Shown: positions 35,947-45,660 of the stretch, piece after piece
Layout: the number at the start of each line of letters is the position of its first letter
How positions within the stretch are numbered: position 1 is the first letter of the stretch
NCBI RefSeq assembly: GCF_009832745.1
Contig: NZ_VRMJ01000036.1
Coordinates: forward strand, 1-64,000
DNA: 64,000 bases
Source of the DNA: Polaribacter septentrionalilitoris
GTDB lineage: Bacteria; Bacteroidota; Bacteroidia; Flavobacteriales; Flavobacteriaceae
Reading direction: 5' to 3'
Made by a program: the position numbers and the translations under genes
Notes under the pieces: generated by a model
Databases searched by the model: none
What the model was told of the DNA's origin: nothing
Seen by the model: the letters and a program-made list of their open reading frames with translations, nothing else

Positions 35947-37103
35947 AACTAGCCTTAAAATATTACTTAAAATTTTTAAGAAAGCAAATATTGTTTTTGC
36001 TTTTGATTGTTTTATTACCATCAGGCTTTGCTCAAAACCGTGCAGCATTTCAAGATACCATTCCGTTTAGAACTGATTTAGGCTTAATAATTATTCCGAT
36101 CACTTTTAATGGCGTTAAAAAACAATTTGCTTTTGATACTGGCGCTACACATTCTGTTTCTTATGATTGGGCAAAAAACGAACTAAAACCAACTAGAAAA
36201 ACAATGAATATTACTTCTTCTAGTGGTTTAAAAAGTAAAATGCGGTTTTACAAAAGTGGATTAATAGAACTAGGAAGTAGAAAAATTAGAAGACACAGTA
36301 TATTAAATACTGCTAAAAATGATGTGTTTTCTTGCTATAATATCGACGGAATTCTGGGTGTAGACATTATAAAAGAACTGAATTGGACTATTGATTTTGA
36401 GCGAAAAATTTTAGTGATGTATCCATCAAATTATTTTCCAGATAAAGTAAAAACGATGCATCGTTTAAACTTTGATTATCAAAATAAAAGACCTTATGTT
36501 TTTCTAAAACGAAAAAATAAAGAAATTCGCTTTCTTTTAGATACTGGAGCTGGAGGTTTTTCTAATATTTCTAAACGCGAATACAATTTTTCTACAATTG
36601 ATCTTTATCCAAATTTATCAACACAAAGTGCTAGCATAGATGTAAATGGAATGCTTACCTCATCATTGGCTAAAATTGTTAAGTATGCAGAGGCTTTTTC
36701 TGGTGATGCTGCTATTTCACCAATTGTAGTGTACAATAACCAAAAATCCTCTAAAATAGGAAATCGATTATGGCAAAATAATGAACTTTTTTTGTCATTA
36801 AAAAAAGACAAATTATATAGTTTTAAAGCTAATATCAACAATACATTTAAAGGATATCCATGTTCTGTTTTATTTTATAAAAACAGAATGCGAATTATTA
36901 AAGTAGAAGAAGAAAGCGCTTTATGGAAAAATGGTGTGAGACAAGGAGATGAAGTAGTATCTGTAAATGGAAAACAGTTTGATAATTTTTGTGATTTAGA
37001 CAACTATTTTAGAAAAACAGTTAAGCTTGCACAATCTTTCACAATAACTTTAGCTGATGGCAAACAATTTACTATAACCAAAAATTCTGTATTAAAAGAT
37101 TAA
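35943..37103 (+). CDS. Periplasmic double retropepsin-like protein with PDZ domain
   Basis: 386 residues from a TTG that overlaps the umuD stop (TTGA); no ATG gives the signal peptide FLRKQILFLLLIVLLPSGFAQ. Two aspartyl-protease (gag-polyprotein_asp/retropepsin) halves carry the DTG motif: FAFDTGATHS (D65) and FLLDTGAGGF (D200). A C-terminal PDZ domain (about 300-386, SALWKNGVRQGDEVVSVNGK) follows. This is the aspartyl protease plus PDZ architecture seen in Bacteroidota secreted proteins. Being read through from umuCD is unexpected for a periplasmic protein and may be fortuitous crowding. Confidence 0.8.
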   Translation: MKLALKYYLKFLRKQILFLLLIVLLPSGFAQNRAAFQDTIPFRTDLGLIIIPITFNGVKKQFAFDTGATHSVSYDWAKNELKPTRKTMNITSSSGLKSKMRFYKSGLIELGSRKIRRHSILNTAKNDVFSCYNIDGILGVDIIKELNWTIDFERKILVMYPSNYFPDKVKTMHRLNFDYQNKRPYVFLKRKNKEIRFLLDTGAGGFSNISKREYNFSTIDLYPNLSTQSASIDVNGMLTSSLAKIVKYAEAFSGDAAISPIVVYNNQKSSKIGNRLWQNNELFLSLKKDKLYSFKANINNTFKGYPCSVLFYKNRMRIIKVEEESALWKNGVRQGDEVVSVNGKQFDNFCDLDNYFRKTVKLAQSFTITLADGKQFTITKNSVLKD

Positions 37104-37129
37104 AATTACTCTTTTTTAATATTTTATTA

Positions 37130-37157
37130 TTGTTTTTCGATAATTTTTATATATTTG
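37130..37157 (+). promoter_or_regulatory. Bacteroidota promoter for the DUF2975-HTH pair
   Basis: TTG (37130-37132), a 17-nt spacer and TATATTTG (37150-37157) match the TTG-N19-TAnnTTTG consensus with a slightly short spacer. The ATG of the DUF2975 gene is 30 nt further on. Confidence 0.65.
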
Positions 37158-37186
37158 CATTGTCAAATAATAAAAACTATTATCTT

Positions 37187-37798
37187 ATGAAAACAGAAAG
37201 AAAAATAATATTATCATCTCATTTTTTAAAATTTATAATGGCAATTCTATTTGTTACTGGCATAAGTTTAGTCGTTATCTATTTTCACTCTTTAAATTCT
37301 CCAGAAAAATATACAAGCCTGATAATTTCAAAAAATAATGGTTTAATATTTGATTCTAGTATAAAAGAAATTCCTAAAAACTATGATGAATGGAAAAACA
37401 CGAAACAGCTTATTCACTTTAACTTATTAGAGAATTTTACAAAAGTTAGATTCTTATTATCAAAATTTACAAATGTAGTTGGTTACTTTTTTATAATTTT
37501 TTTATTCCATAAATTTTTAAAAAACGCCCTTACTCTGCAATTTTTCTTTGAATCTAATATTAAGATTTTAAATAAAATTTTATATATACTTCTTGGTTTA
37601 TTTTTATTAAAACTACTCCCTTTTAACTTATATACAATGGTGTTTTTTAAGAATGGATTACCTCATTATGTTTCAAAAAGCCATATGGATTTAAACTTTC
37701 TATTTTATTATCCTCTATATATTATTTTTATCTATCTCTTAAAAATAGTTTTTAAACGAGGTCAAGAATTAAAAACAGAAAACGATTTAACAATATAA
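37187..37798 (+). CDS. DUF2975 membrane protein
   Basis: About 203 residues from ATG 37187; an earlier in-frame start at 37130 overlaps the promoter and is rejected. Four hydrophobic segments are visible (FIMAILFVTGISLVVIYF, VVGYFFIIFLFHKFL, ILYILLGLFLLKLLPF, FLFYYPLYIIFIYLLKIVF). The topology, and the pairing with a 68-residue HTH gene 2 nt downstream, are typical of DUF2975/YozG modules, a common small two-gene system of unknown purpose. The C-terminal FKRGQELKTENDLTI is the usual DUF2975 ending. Confidence 0.8.
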   Translation: MKTERKIILSSHFLKFIMAILFVTGISLVVIYFHSLNSPEKYTSLIISKNNGLIFDSSIKEIPKNYDEWKNTKQLIHFNLLENFTKVRFLLSKFTNVVGYFFIIFLFHKFLKNALTLQFFFESNIKILNKILYILLGLFLLKLLPFNLYTMVFFKNGLPHYVSKSHMDLNFLFYYPLYIIFIYLLKIVFKRGQELKTENDLTI

Positions 37799-37800
37799 AT

Positions 37801-38007
37801 ATGGCAATCATTGTAAACTTAGATGTAATGCTTGCCAAACGTAAAATGCGGAGTAAAGAATTGGCAGAAATTATTGGCATTACAACCGCAAACTTATCGA
37901 TCTTAAAATCGGGTAAGGCAAAGGCAATTCGTTTTTCTACTTTAGAAGCTATTTGTAAGGCGTTAGATTGTCAACCCTCAGATATTTTAGAATACCAAGA
38001 AGATTAA
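37801..38007 (+). CDS. YozG-like XRE-family HTH regulator
   Basis: 68 residues, a single helix-turn-helix: IVNLDVMLAKRKMRSKELAE, then the recognition region GITTANLSILKSGKAKAIRF and LEAICKALDCQPSDILEY. This is the Cro/YozG group that accompanies DUF2975 proteins. It starts 2 nt after the DUF2975 gene and probably represses the pair's promoter, a common arrangement (inferred). Its stop overlaps the stop of tadA on the other strand by 4 nt. Confidence 0.9.
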   Translation: MAIIVNLDVMLAKRKMRSKELAEIIGITTANLSILKSGKAKAIRFSTLEAICKALDCQPSDILEYQED

Positions 38008-38453
38008 TTCAAATTACGTTTCTCAATAAAAAAACGCTTTAAGAGTTGAGAGCATTCATTTTCTAAAATTCCACTAATAACTTTAGTTTTAGGATGCAAA
38101 GTAGTTTTCAAATTGACAAAACCTCTGTCTGGTTCTGAAGCTCCGTAGACAATTTTATCAAGTTGTGCCCAATAACTTGCGCCAGCACACATTTGACAAG
38201 GTTCTAAGGTTACATACAATACACAATCTTTTAAATATTTTCCACCTAAAAAATCGGCTGCTGCTGTAAAAGCCTGCATTTCTGCGTGTGCAGTAACATC
38301 ATTCAATGTTTCCGTTAAATTGTGTGCTCTTGCTATTATTTTATCATTATGAACAATAATTGCACCTACAGGAACTTCGCCTTTATCAAAAGCAATTTGT
38401 GCTTCTTGTAATGCTTTTCTCATAAAATAAGTGTCATCAAAAGGTTGTATCAT
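38004..38453 (-). CDS. tadA: tRNA adenosine(34) deaminase
   Basis: 149 residues from ATG 38453; the reading frame extends upstream to 38540 but that part overlaps the dxs start and is not family-like. Zinc and catalytic residues are H56-A-E58 in TAHAEMQAF and C86-QM-C89 in LEPCQMC. It converts A34 to inosine in tRNA-Arg, allowing CGN decoding. It is divergent from dxs, whose start is 57 nt away. Confidence 0.93.
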   Translation of the reverse strand: MIQPFDDTYFMRKALQEAQIAFDKGEVPVGAIIVHNDKIIARAHNLTETLNDVTAHAEMQAFTAAADFLGGKYLKDCVLYVTLEPCQMCAGASYWAQLDKIVYGASEPDRGFVNLKTTLHPKTKVISGILENECSQLLKRFFIEKRNLN

Positions 38454-38497
38454 TGGTAAAGAATTATAAAAATCAATATTACAAAAAAGGATTATTG

Positions 38498-38505
38498 TAT
38501 TTTTG
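38498..38505 (+). promoter_or_regulatory. -7 box of dxs
   Basis: TATTTTTG fits TAnnTTTG and ends only 4 nt before the dxs ATG, so transcription should begin at or beside the start codon. No clear TTG is seen at the -33 position. Confidence 0.55.
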
Positions 38506-38509
38506 TTGA

Positions 38510-40282
38510 ATGTCGAAAAATTTGTTAGATAACATATCAAATCCTAGTGATTTACGAAAATTAAATCCTGAACAATTACCAAAATTGGCAAAAGAATTGA
38601 GGGATTTTATTATTGATATTGTTGCTACAAAAGAAGGGCATTTAGGAGCAAGTTTAGGTGTTGTTGAATTAACTATTGCTTTGCATTATTTATTTGATAC
38701 ACCAAACGATTTGTTGGTTTGGGATGTTGGTCATCAAGCGTATGGTCATAAAATTTTAACAGACAGAAAAAATATTTTTCATACCAACAGACAATTTGGG
38801 GGTATTGCTGGTTTTCCTTCAAGAACTGAAAGTGAGTATGATACTTTTGGTGTTGGGCATTCATCAACTTCTATATCTGCAGCTTTAGGTATGGCAATTG
38901 CCTCTAATTTAAAAAATGAAACAGAGAAACATCATATTGCAGTTATTGGTGATGCTTCTATTGCAAGCGGAATGGCTTTCGAAGCGTTAAATCATGCTGG
39001 AGTTTCTAAAGCAAATTTACTCATCATTTTAAATGATAATGCCATAGGAATTGATCCTTCTGTGGGTGCTGTAAAAGAATACTTGACAAAAGTTAAGAGT
39101 GATAAACGTTTGGCAGCACAAAACAACATTATAAAAGCATTAAATTTTGATTATTCTGGACCAATTGACGGACATAATATTCCAAAATTATTATCAGAAA
39201 TCGAACGTTTAAAAACAGTTCAAGGGCCTAAGTTTTTACATGTAATTACCACAAAAGGAAAAGGTTTACAAAAAGCAGAAGAAGATCAAGTTACGTATCA
39301 TGCGCCTGGAAAGTTTGATAAAATTTCTGGAGAAAGAAAGCAAAAAGAAGAAAATCCTTACACCAAATATCAAGATGTTTTTGGAAAAACCATCGTTGAA
39401 TTAGCAGAAAAAAATGATAAAATTGTTGGCATTACTCCTGCAATGTTAACAGGAAGTTCTCTAAAGTTTTTAATGAATAAATTTCCAAAAAGAACTTTTG
39501 ATGTAGGTATTGCTGAACAACATGCAGTAACATTAGCTGCTGGTATGGCAACTCAAGGATTGGTTCCGTTTTGTAATATTTATTCTACTTTTTTACAGCG
39601 TGCTTACGACCAAGTAATTCATGATGTTGCTTTACAAAATTTACCCGTAATTTTTTGTTTAGACAGAGCAGGTTTGGTTGGTGAGGATGGAGCTACTCAT
39701 CATGGAATTTTTGATTTGGCCTACTTAAGGTGCATTCCTAACCTGATTATTTTCGCGCCAAGAAATGAAATTGAACTACGTAACATTTTATACACTGCTC
39801 AAACAGGTTTACAACATCCAATTGCAATTCGTTATCCTAGAGGTTATGGTAACATTATTGATTGGCAAAAACCTTTCGAAGATATAGAAATAGGTAAAGG
39901 AGTCTGCTTACAAAAAGGTGAAAAAGCAGCAATTTTATCTGTAGGAACTATTGCTTCAAACATCTCAGAAGCATTAGATTTAGTGCCTAATCTATGTTGT
40001 TTTTCTCATTATGATATGCGTTTTATCAATCCTCTAGATGAAAAGTTATTGCATACAGTTTTTAAAGAGCATACTACAATTATTACTCTTGAAGATGGCA
40101 CTGTAAAAGGCGGATTTGGAAGTGCTATTTTAGAATTTGCATCAGCTTATAACTATAAAAACATTATTAAAACCATTGGTATTCCTGATGATTTTATTCA
40201 GCATGGAAGTATTCAAAAACTTCAGCATAAACTGGGTTTAGATGCAAGAAGTTTAGCAAACATATTTCAGTTTTATTCTTAA
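38510..40282 (+). CDS. dxs: 1-deoxy-D-xylulose-5-phosphate synthase
   Basis: 590 residues; slightly shorter than the E. coli enzyme (620), as usual in flavobacteria. ThDP/Mg motifs: VWDVGHQAYGHKILTDRK and GDASIASGMAFEALNHAG with the later NDNAIGIDPSVG. The pyrimidine domain has GIAEQHAVTLAAGMA and the transketolase C domain follows. It condenses pyruvate and glyceraldehyde 3-phosphate, the first step of the MEP isoprenoid pathway. The start MSKNLLDNISNPSDLRKLNP is typical, so the very short leader implied by the -7 box is probably real. Confidence 0.96.
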   Translation: MSKNLLDNISNPSDLRKLNPEQLPKLAKELRDFIIDIVATKEGHLGASLGVVELTIALHYLFDTPNDLLVWDVGHQAYGHKILTDRKNIFHTNRQFGGIAGFPSRTESEYDTFGVGHSSTSISAALGMAIASNLKNETEKHHIAVIGDASIASGMAFEALNHAGVSKANLLIILNDNAIGIDPSVGAVKEYLTKVKSDKRLAAQNNIIKALNFDYSGPIDGHNIPKLLSEIERLKTVQGPKFLHVITTKGKGLQKAEEDQVTYHAPGKFDKISGERKQKEENPYTKYQDVFGKTIVELAEKNDKIVGITPAMLTGSSLKFLMNKFPKRTFDVGIAEQHAVTLAAGMATQGLVPFCNIYSTFLQRAYDQVIHDVALQNLPVIFCLDRAGLVGEDGATHHGIFDLAYLRCIPNLIIFAPRNEIELRNILYTAQTGLQHPIAIRYPRGYGNIIDWQKPFEDIEIGKGVCLQKGEKAAILSVGTIASNISEALDLVPNLCCFSHYDMRFINPLDEKLLHTVFKEHTTIITLEDGTVKGGFGSAILEFASAYNYKNIIKTIGIPDDFIQHGSIQKLQHKLGLDARSLANIFQFYS

Positions 40283-40391
40283 TTATTTTATCTTATATAC
40301 TTGAGACAATGATCAAAACTCAATAAAATTGTTAAAAAAACAATATGTAAATTTATTTTTAATAACTTGGCTAACGTTAAAATAGTTCAAG

Positions 40392-43300
40392 ATGAAAAAA
40401 AAATTACTTTTTAAAAAAATTGCAATCCCAACTTTACTTATTCTTCTAACCCTTATTGGTTACCAAAACTTTAATCAATCAGAAATTCAAATTACACCTA
40501 TTGATAAACAAAGAGAGAAGTTTCATACTTTTTTAGATGAACATCCGTATAATAATAGAAATATTAGTAAAGATTACAATAGTATTCCTAAACAAGATAG
40601 ACCTGATTTAGCTGCTGAACAAAATTATCTCATGATGGTTGACCCAAACTCGTTAACTGTGCCGTATGATGAAATACTCTCAGCTTTTAAAACAACATCC
40701 GATAAACTTAAAAAAAGAAAACTTTTAAAAAATGCAGTTTTACAAAATAAGAAATCAGTAAAAAGTAATAACAAAGAATTTTTTGCTAAAACTGATGGTA
40801 CATTCAACTTTTCTGAAGCCATTACTGTAGGTGGAAATCCTATAGTTTGGAAAGAAAGAGGCCCTGATAATGTGGGTGGTAGAACAAGAGCCATACTTTG
40901 GGATCCTAATGATTCATCAAGCAGGAGAGTTTTTGCTGCAGGAGTTTCTGGTGGTATTTGGGTTAATGATAATGTATTAGACCCTAATTCTTCTTGGAGA
41001 GTTGTTAATGACTTTTTAGCATCAATTGCAGTAAATACAATAGTTGCAGACCCTAATAACCCTCAGATTTTCTATGCAGGTACTGGAGAAGGTTGGTTTA
41101 ATGGCGGAGCAGTAGAAGGTGTTGGTATCTTTAAATCTATTGATGCTGGTAAAACCTGGAACTTACTACCAAGTACATCTGGTGATGAATTTGCCTATGT
41201 ACAAAAAATTGAAATGACGCCTACAGGAACCATTATAATAGCTACTAGAGCAGTTAATTCTCAAGATGGAGGTATTTTTAGATCAACAGATAACGGAACA
41301 TCTTTTACAAGAGTTTTAAATACAAGAGGTGCAGATGTAGAAATTGCTGCTAATGGAGATATTTATGCCTCTAGAGGAATTTTTAGTACTGGAACTATTT
41401 TTAAATCTACAGATGATGGTGTTACTTGGAAAAATGTGACGCCTACTGGTGGTAATAATCCTGCTAGAATAGAAATTGCTACAGCACCATCAAACGCAAA
41501 TGTAGTTTATGCAATTTCTCAAGACAGATCAGACAATACAATTGATTGGATGCAAAAATCAACCGATGGTGGAGCTACTTGGGTAAATTTACCTGTTCCT
41601 CAACATAACGATCAATGTGTTGCTGAAGCAACAGATATTACACGTGGACAAGCATGGTATGATTTAATTTTAGCAGTAAGCCCCACAAATGCTGATGTTG
41701 TTATAGCAGGTGGTGTAGACTTAGGTAGAAGTGATGATGGTGGACAAACTTGGACTCAAATTTCTGAATGGGCAAATTGTAGTAGCCTCGAAGATGTGCA
41801 TGCAGACCAGCATGCTATAGAATTTAGACCTGGCTACCCTAGTGAAGCTCTCTTAGGAAATGATGGTGGTATTTATTATTCATCTAATTTAGGTTTAGCT
41901 ACAAAACCAACTTTTGAAACAAGAGATAAAAACTATACGACTACTCAATTCTATGCAGTAGCTACAGATAATGTTAGTGGTTCAGATTATTATATTGGTG
42001 GTGCACAAGACAACGGAACCCAACAACTTAGAAGCGATTTAAACTTTTCCGCTAGAGAAGTTTGGGGTGGTGATGGTGGTTTCTCTCACGTAGATCAACT
42101 TGATCGAACATATCAACTAGTTTCTTCTCAAAGAGGAGGTGTAGCACACTCATCAAATGGTGGAACTTCTTTTAGAAGCGTAACGAATTTAGGTACTGGT
42201 AATTTTATAAACCAAAGTGATTATGATTATTCTAGTGGAATTTTATATAGCGCAGCAGGAGACAATGAATTAGGGAAAATTACAGATGTAAAAACAACTA
42301 GCCCTAGTAGTGAAGTTGCCATATCTGTTAAGATTGGTAATAGGCAAATTTCTGCTGTAAGAGCAAATACAAATACAGAAAATAGAATATTTGTAGGTAC
42401 AGAAGGTGGACAAGTTTTTAAAATAGATGGTGCTAATCTAGCAGAACCTTCAGTTACAGATATTACTTCTAATATTCTTACAATAGGTAATGTATCATCC
42501 ATTGATGTTGGTTCTAGTGATATGGAACTTATCGTTACTTTTTCTAATTTTGGAGTTACTTCTGTTTGGCACTCAACAGATGGAGGAACTACTTGGGTTA
42601 ATAAAGACGATACAGGTCATGGTTTGCCTAATATCCCAATTAGATGGGCTCTTTTTAATCCAAATAATACAAAGCAAGTTTTATTAGCTACTGAACTTGG
42701 TGTTTGGTCTACTAATGATATTACAGCAACCAACCCTGGCTGGGAACCAAGTAATGAAGGTCTATCCAATGTTAGGTGTGATATGATTCAATATAGAGAA
42801 GCTGATCAAATGATAGTTGTAGCTACTCATGGTAGAGGTTTTTTTACGTCTAACATTTTTGCTACTGATGATACAACTGCGCCAACAATTACTTCTTTAA
42901 ACCCTTCTGATGATGTTACTGCAGTTTCTCCTTTAGATATCAATTTAGAAATACAATTTAACGAACCAATAAAAGTTGGTTCTGGAAACATAAACATATA
43001 TCTAGCTTCTAACAATGCTCTAGTAGAAAGTTTATCAGCTACAAGTGATAAAGTTAGCGTTTCTGGTTCTAGAGTTATCATTAATCCTTCTGCAGATTTT
43101 AATGCAGTAACTGGGTATTATGTAAAAGTTGATGTAGGAGCATTTACAGATAATTTTGGAAATAATTTTGCTGGAATTTCAGACACAACAACATGGAATT
43201 TTACAACCTTTGATGGAGATGAACCTCCAGTTGTATATGTTCCTGTGCTTGATGTAACTGTTGATGAGAATTCTACAAATCAGGTTATTGATTTAACCAA

Positions 43301-45107
43301 TGTTTTCAATGATCCAGATAATGATAATAACTCAATAACTTATTCTGTTTTTAGTAATAGTAATTCTTCAACAGTAGGAACCAGTTTAACAGGAACTAAT
43401 TTAACATTATCATTTTTACCAAATAAAATTGGTATTACTGAAATTGTGATAAGAGCTACCTCAAATGGCAAAACAGTAGACGAAACTTTTAACGTTACCG
43501 TTAAAAGTCTAGCCAATACTCTTTTTGATCAGCCAGGTCCTATATCTGGTTCAGGTCAGTTAGAAGGGACATATAACAATACAGCTAGTAGAAATGTAGA
43601 AGATTTTATTATACCTGGAGGTCAAAGTTGGAGTATTTCTACAGTTACCACACAAGCCTTTTCATTAGGTGCAGCAGACTTAAATCTTCAAAGTGTTAAT
43701 GTAGTAATTTATAATGATAATGCAGGAGCACCAGGAACCATGTTAGAACAACAAACAATTATTTCAAATCAAGGCCAAATTGTAGGTGGAACTATTGAGA
43801 ACACTTCTCTAACTGTAAGGTTAAATAGTATTATTAATTTAACTTCCGGTACATATTGGATAAGTATTCACCCTACATTTGGGGTTGATGCTGGTACAGA
43901 TTCTAGCACAAGTCTTTATGCATGGTTTAGAAGTGCTGCAGATGGTAATAGCCATTCAGAAGATACACCTGGAGTATTTACTCCAGATAATCGAGAACTT
44001 TTATTTACCATAGACGGTACTGCTATTATTACAGATGCAACACCAACAGTAGCAAATCCAATTGCAGATATAGAGTTAACAGAGATTCCAACTCCAAATC
44101 CAATGATTATAGACTTATCATCAACCTTTACAGATACAGATAATGATGATAATTTAATCACTATAGAAGTTATTGGAAATACAAATACAGCAATAGTAAC
44201 GCCTTCAATTTCGGGTAAAGAACTGTCTTTAAACTTTATTGGTTTTGGAACTTCAGAAATTACCATTAAGGCCACATCCAATGCACTTACTGTAGAAGAT
44301 TCTTTTACAGTTTCTATACTTTCTCCTTTGTATATTCAAACTGGAACTGAAGCTGGAAGAACAGCTTCTCAAGTGTTTCCTGATTTTAGTGACGGGACCA
44401 TAGAATCTGCTGATAACTTTACAATACCAAATGGAAAAACTTGGGATTTGTTAAGTGTTGACGTTCAAGGAAGGATTAGTAATGGGTCTCCTCAATTAGC
44501 GCTGTTTAACATTTATGAAGATGATAATGGTTTACCTGGCACTGAGGTATTTAGTTCGGGAAATTTAACTCTAGAACCTACAACTGATTCATCTGATTTT
44601 AGATTAACGCTTAATTCACCAACAACATTATCTTCTGGTACATACTGGATTTCGGTACGAACCTATCAAGCGTTTAATCCAGGTGGTAATCAGTGGCTTT
44701 GGGCATATTATACTCCTTCTGTAAATGGTGACTATGTAAGACAGTCACCTACAGGTTTAGCAGATGTAGAAACTTCTTGGACAGCTAGCGGAAATGATGG
44801 TGCATTAATTTTTAGTTTATTTGGTGAAAGTAAGGATGTATTAAGCACTGCTGATTTTGATAAAAATGAGTTAAGACTTCTAGCAAACCCTACTGATGGA
44901 TTATTTGAAGTTCAATTAGGTACAACGTTTAGCTCAGATTTAAAGGTAGAAGTATACGATTTAAGAGGAAGAATGGTTAAAAAACAATCTGTTAGTTTTA
45001 ATCAACTTGATTTTACTATTGATTTAAGAAATGAAGCCAGTGGAATTTATATGATGAGAATCTCTAGCTCAAACAAATCAAAATCTTTTAAAATTATTAA
45101 AGAATAA
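40392..45107 (+). CDS. Giant secreted BNR-repeat (sortilin-like) protein with T9SS sorting domain
   Basis: 1571 residues. Signal/anchor KKLLFKKIAIPTLLILLTLI. Residues about 150-820 form a BNR/VPS10-type beta-propeller with repeated Asp-box motifs (KSIDAGKTWN, RSTDNGTSF, KSTDDGVTWK, STDGGATWV, STDGGTTWV). A Big/SbsA-like Ig domain follows (near 835-940, PTITSLNPSDDVTAVSPLD), then cadherin-like and jelly-roll repeats (two copies of a segment with SGTYWISI/SGTYWISV). The last 80 residues are a type A T9SS signal (LKVEVYDLRGRMVKKQ, ASGIYMMRIS, KSFKIIKE). It is likely a cell-surface or released glycan- or protein-binding exoprotein; no catalytic residues can be assigned. Confidence 0.88.
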   Translation: MKKKLLFKKIAIPTLLILLTLIGYQNFNQSEIQITPIDKQREKFHTFLDEHPYNNRNISKDYNSIPKQDRPDLAAEQNYLMMVDPNSLTVPYDEILSAFKTTSDKLKKRKLLKNAVLQNKKSVKSNNKEFFAKTDGTFNFSEAITVGGNPIVWKERGPDNVGGRTRAILWDPNDSSSRRVFAAGVSGGIWVNDNVLDPNSSWRVVNDFLASIAVNTIVADPNNPQIFYAGTGEGWFNGGAVEGVGIFKSIDAGKTWNLLPSTSGDEFAYVQKIEMTPTGTIIIATRAVNSQDGGIFRSTDNGTSFTRVLNTRGADVEIAANGDIYASRGIFSTGTIFKSTDDGVTWKNVTPTGGNNPARIEIATAPSNANVVYAISQDRSDNTIDWMQKSTDGGATWVNLPVPQHNDQCVAEATDITRGQAWYDLILAVSPTNADVVIAGGVDLGRSDDGGQTWTQISEWANCSSLEDVHADQHAIEFRPGYPSEALLGNDGGIYYSSNLGLATKPTFETRDKNYTTTQFYAVATDNVSGSDYYIGGAQDNGTQQLRSDLNFSAREVWGGDGGFSHVDQLDRTYQLVSSQRGGVAHSSNGGTSFRSVTNLGTGNFINQSDYDYSSGILYSAAGDNELGKITDVKTTSPSSEVAISVKIGNRQISAVRANTNTENRIFVGTEGGQVFKIDGANLAEPSVTDITSNILTIGNVSSIDVGSSDMELIVTFSNFGVTSVWHSTDGGTTWVNKDDTGHGLPNIPIRWALFNPNNTKQVLLATELGVWSTNDITATNPGWEPSNEGLSNVRCDMIQYREADQMIVVATHGRGFFTSNIFATDDTTAPTITSLNPSDDVTAVSPLDINLEIQFNEPIKVGSGNINIYLASNNALVESLSATSDKVSVSGSRVIINPSADFNAVTGYYVKVDVGAFTDNFGNNFAGISDTTTWNFTTFDGDEPPVVYVPVLDVTVDENSTNQVIDLTNVFNDPDNDNNSITYSVFSNSNSSTVGTSLTGTNLTLSFLPNKIGITEIVIRATSNGKTVDETFNVTVKSLANTLFDQPGPISGSGQLEGTYNNTASRNVEDFIIPGGQSWSISTVTTQAFSLGAADLNLQSVNVVIYNDNAGAPGTMLEQQTIISNQGQIVGGTIENTSLTVRLNSIINLTSGTYWISIHPTFGVDAGTDSSTSLYAWFRSAADGNSHSEDTPGVFTPDNRELLFTIDGTAIITDATPTVANPIADIELTEIPTPNPMIIDLSSTFTDTDNDDNLITIEVIGNTNTAIVTPSISGKELSLNFIGFGTSEITIKATSNALTVEDSFTVSILSPLYIQTGTEAGRTASQVFPDFSDGTIESADNFTIPNGKTWDLLSVDVQGRISNGSPQLALFNIYEDDNGLPGTEVFSSGNLTLEPTTDSSDFRLTLNSPTTLSSGTYWISVRTYQAFNPGGNQWLWAYYTPSVNGDYVRQSPTGLADVETSWTASGNDGALIFSLFGESKDVLSTADFDKNELRLLANPTDGLFEVQLGTTFSSDLKVEVYDLRGRMVKKQSVSFNQLDFTIDLRNEASGIYMMRISSSNKSKSFKIIKE

Positions 45108-45124
45108 ATATTTAAAAATAAAAG

Positions 45125-45155
45125 AAGCGGATAATAATTATTATCCGCTTTTTTT
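45125..45155 (+). terminator. Terminator of the BNR/T9SS gene
   Basis: AAGCGGATAATAA and TTATTATCCGCTT form a perfect 26-nt palindrome followed by five more T. Confidence 0.88.
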
Positions 45156-45168
45156 AAAAAAAGAAAAA

Positions 45169-45633
45169 ATGAAATATCTCTCTGTTTTACTATTCGTTGT
45201 TTTTTTTAGTTGTAAATCAAATCAACAAGTAAAGAAAAATACGCCTTTAAAAAATCAGGATTGGTCTGTTGAATCTGAAAAAAAATATCAAGATTTTAAT
45301 TCCGTTGCTATTAAAATTGTAAATACCACTAAAAATAACTTAGTAATTTTTGATCCTTTTCTTAAAAAAATAGAAAAATTTGATGGTGAAAATTGGGTAA
45401 AAATAAAGATTCCTTATTGTCCATGTGGTAATTGTCCACCACCACCAGAAACAATGTCTATTTCTTCAAATCAAAAACACACTTTTATATGGAATAAAGA
45501 TTTGGTAACGTGTAATGACGGAAAGAAGTTAACTCAAAAAATGGAATCTGGACGCTATAGAGTCATTTTTAATTATGGTAAATCTCAAAATGTAAAATAT
45601 TTTGAAAAATTAGTGGTTGAATTTGAAATATAA
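45169..45633 (+). CDS. Small lipoprotein, unknown
   Basis: 154 residues. The signal KYLSVLLFVVFFSC places the acylated Cys at 15. The mature part looks like one beta-sandwich (VAIKIVNTTKNNLVIFDPFL, MESGRYRVIFNYG) with a Cys/Pro-rich loop IPYCPCGNCPPPPETMS holding three cysteines; a further one is in VTCNDGK. The pattern of an extracellular Ig-like or BsuPI-like fold is only a resemblance. It follows the terminator of the giant T9SS gene and is convergent with dgt. Confidence 0.65.
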   Translation: MKYLSVLLFVVFFSCKSNQQVKKNTPLKNQDWSVESEKKYQDFNSVAIKIVNTTKNNLVIFDPFLKKIEKFDGENWVKIKIPYCPCGNCPPPPETMSISSNQKHTFIWNKDLVTCNDGKKLTQKMESGRYRVIFNYGKSQNVKYFEKLVVEFEI

Positions 45634-45660
45634 GTAAAACTTCTAATATCCTAATTATTC

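Noticed and set aside
38454..38540. Extended N-terminus of tadA
   Set aside because: The first 29 residues overlap dxs and its promoter box and do not look like TadA; ATG 38453 gives the normal length.
43916..44281. 121-codon minus-strand frame inside the giant BNR gene
   Set aside because: Shadow of a strongly coding frame on the other strand; low-complexity Val/Ser/Ile composition.
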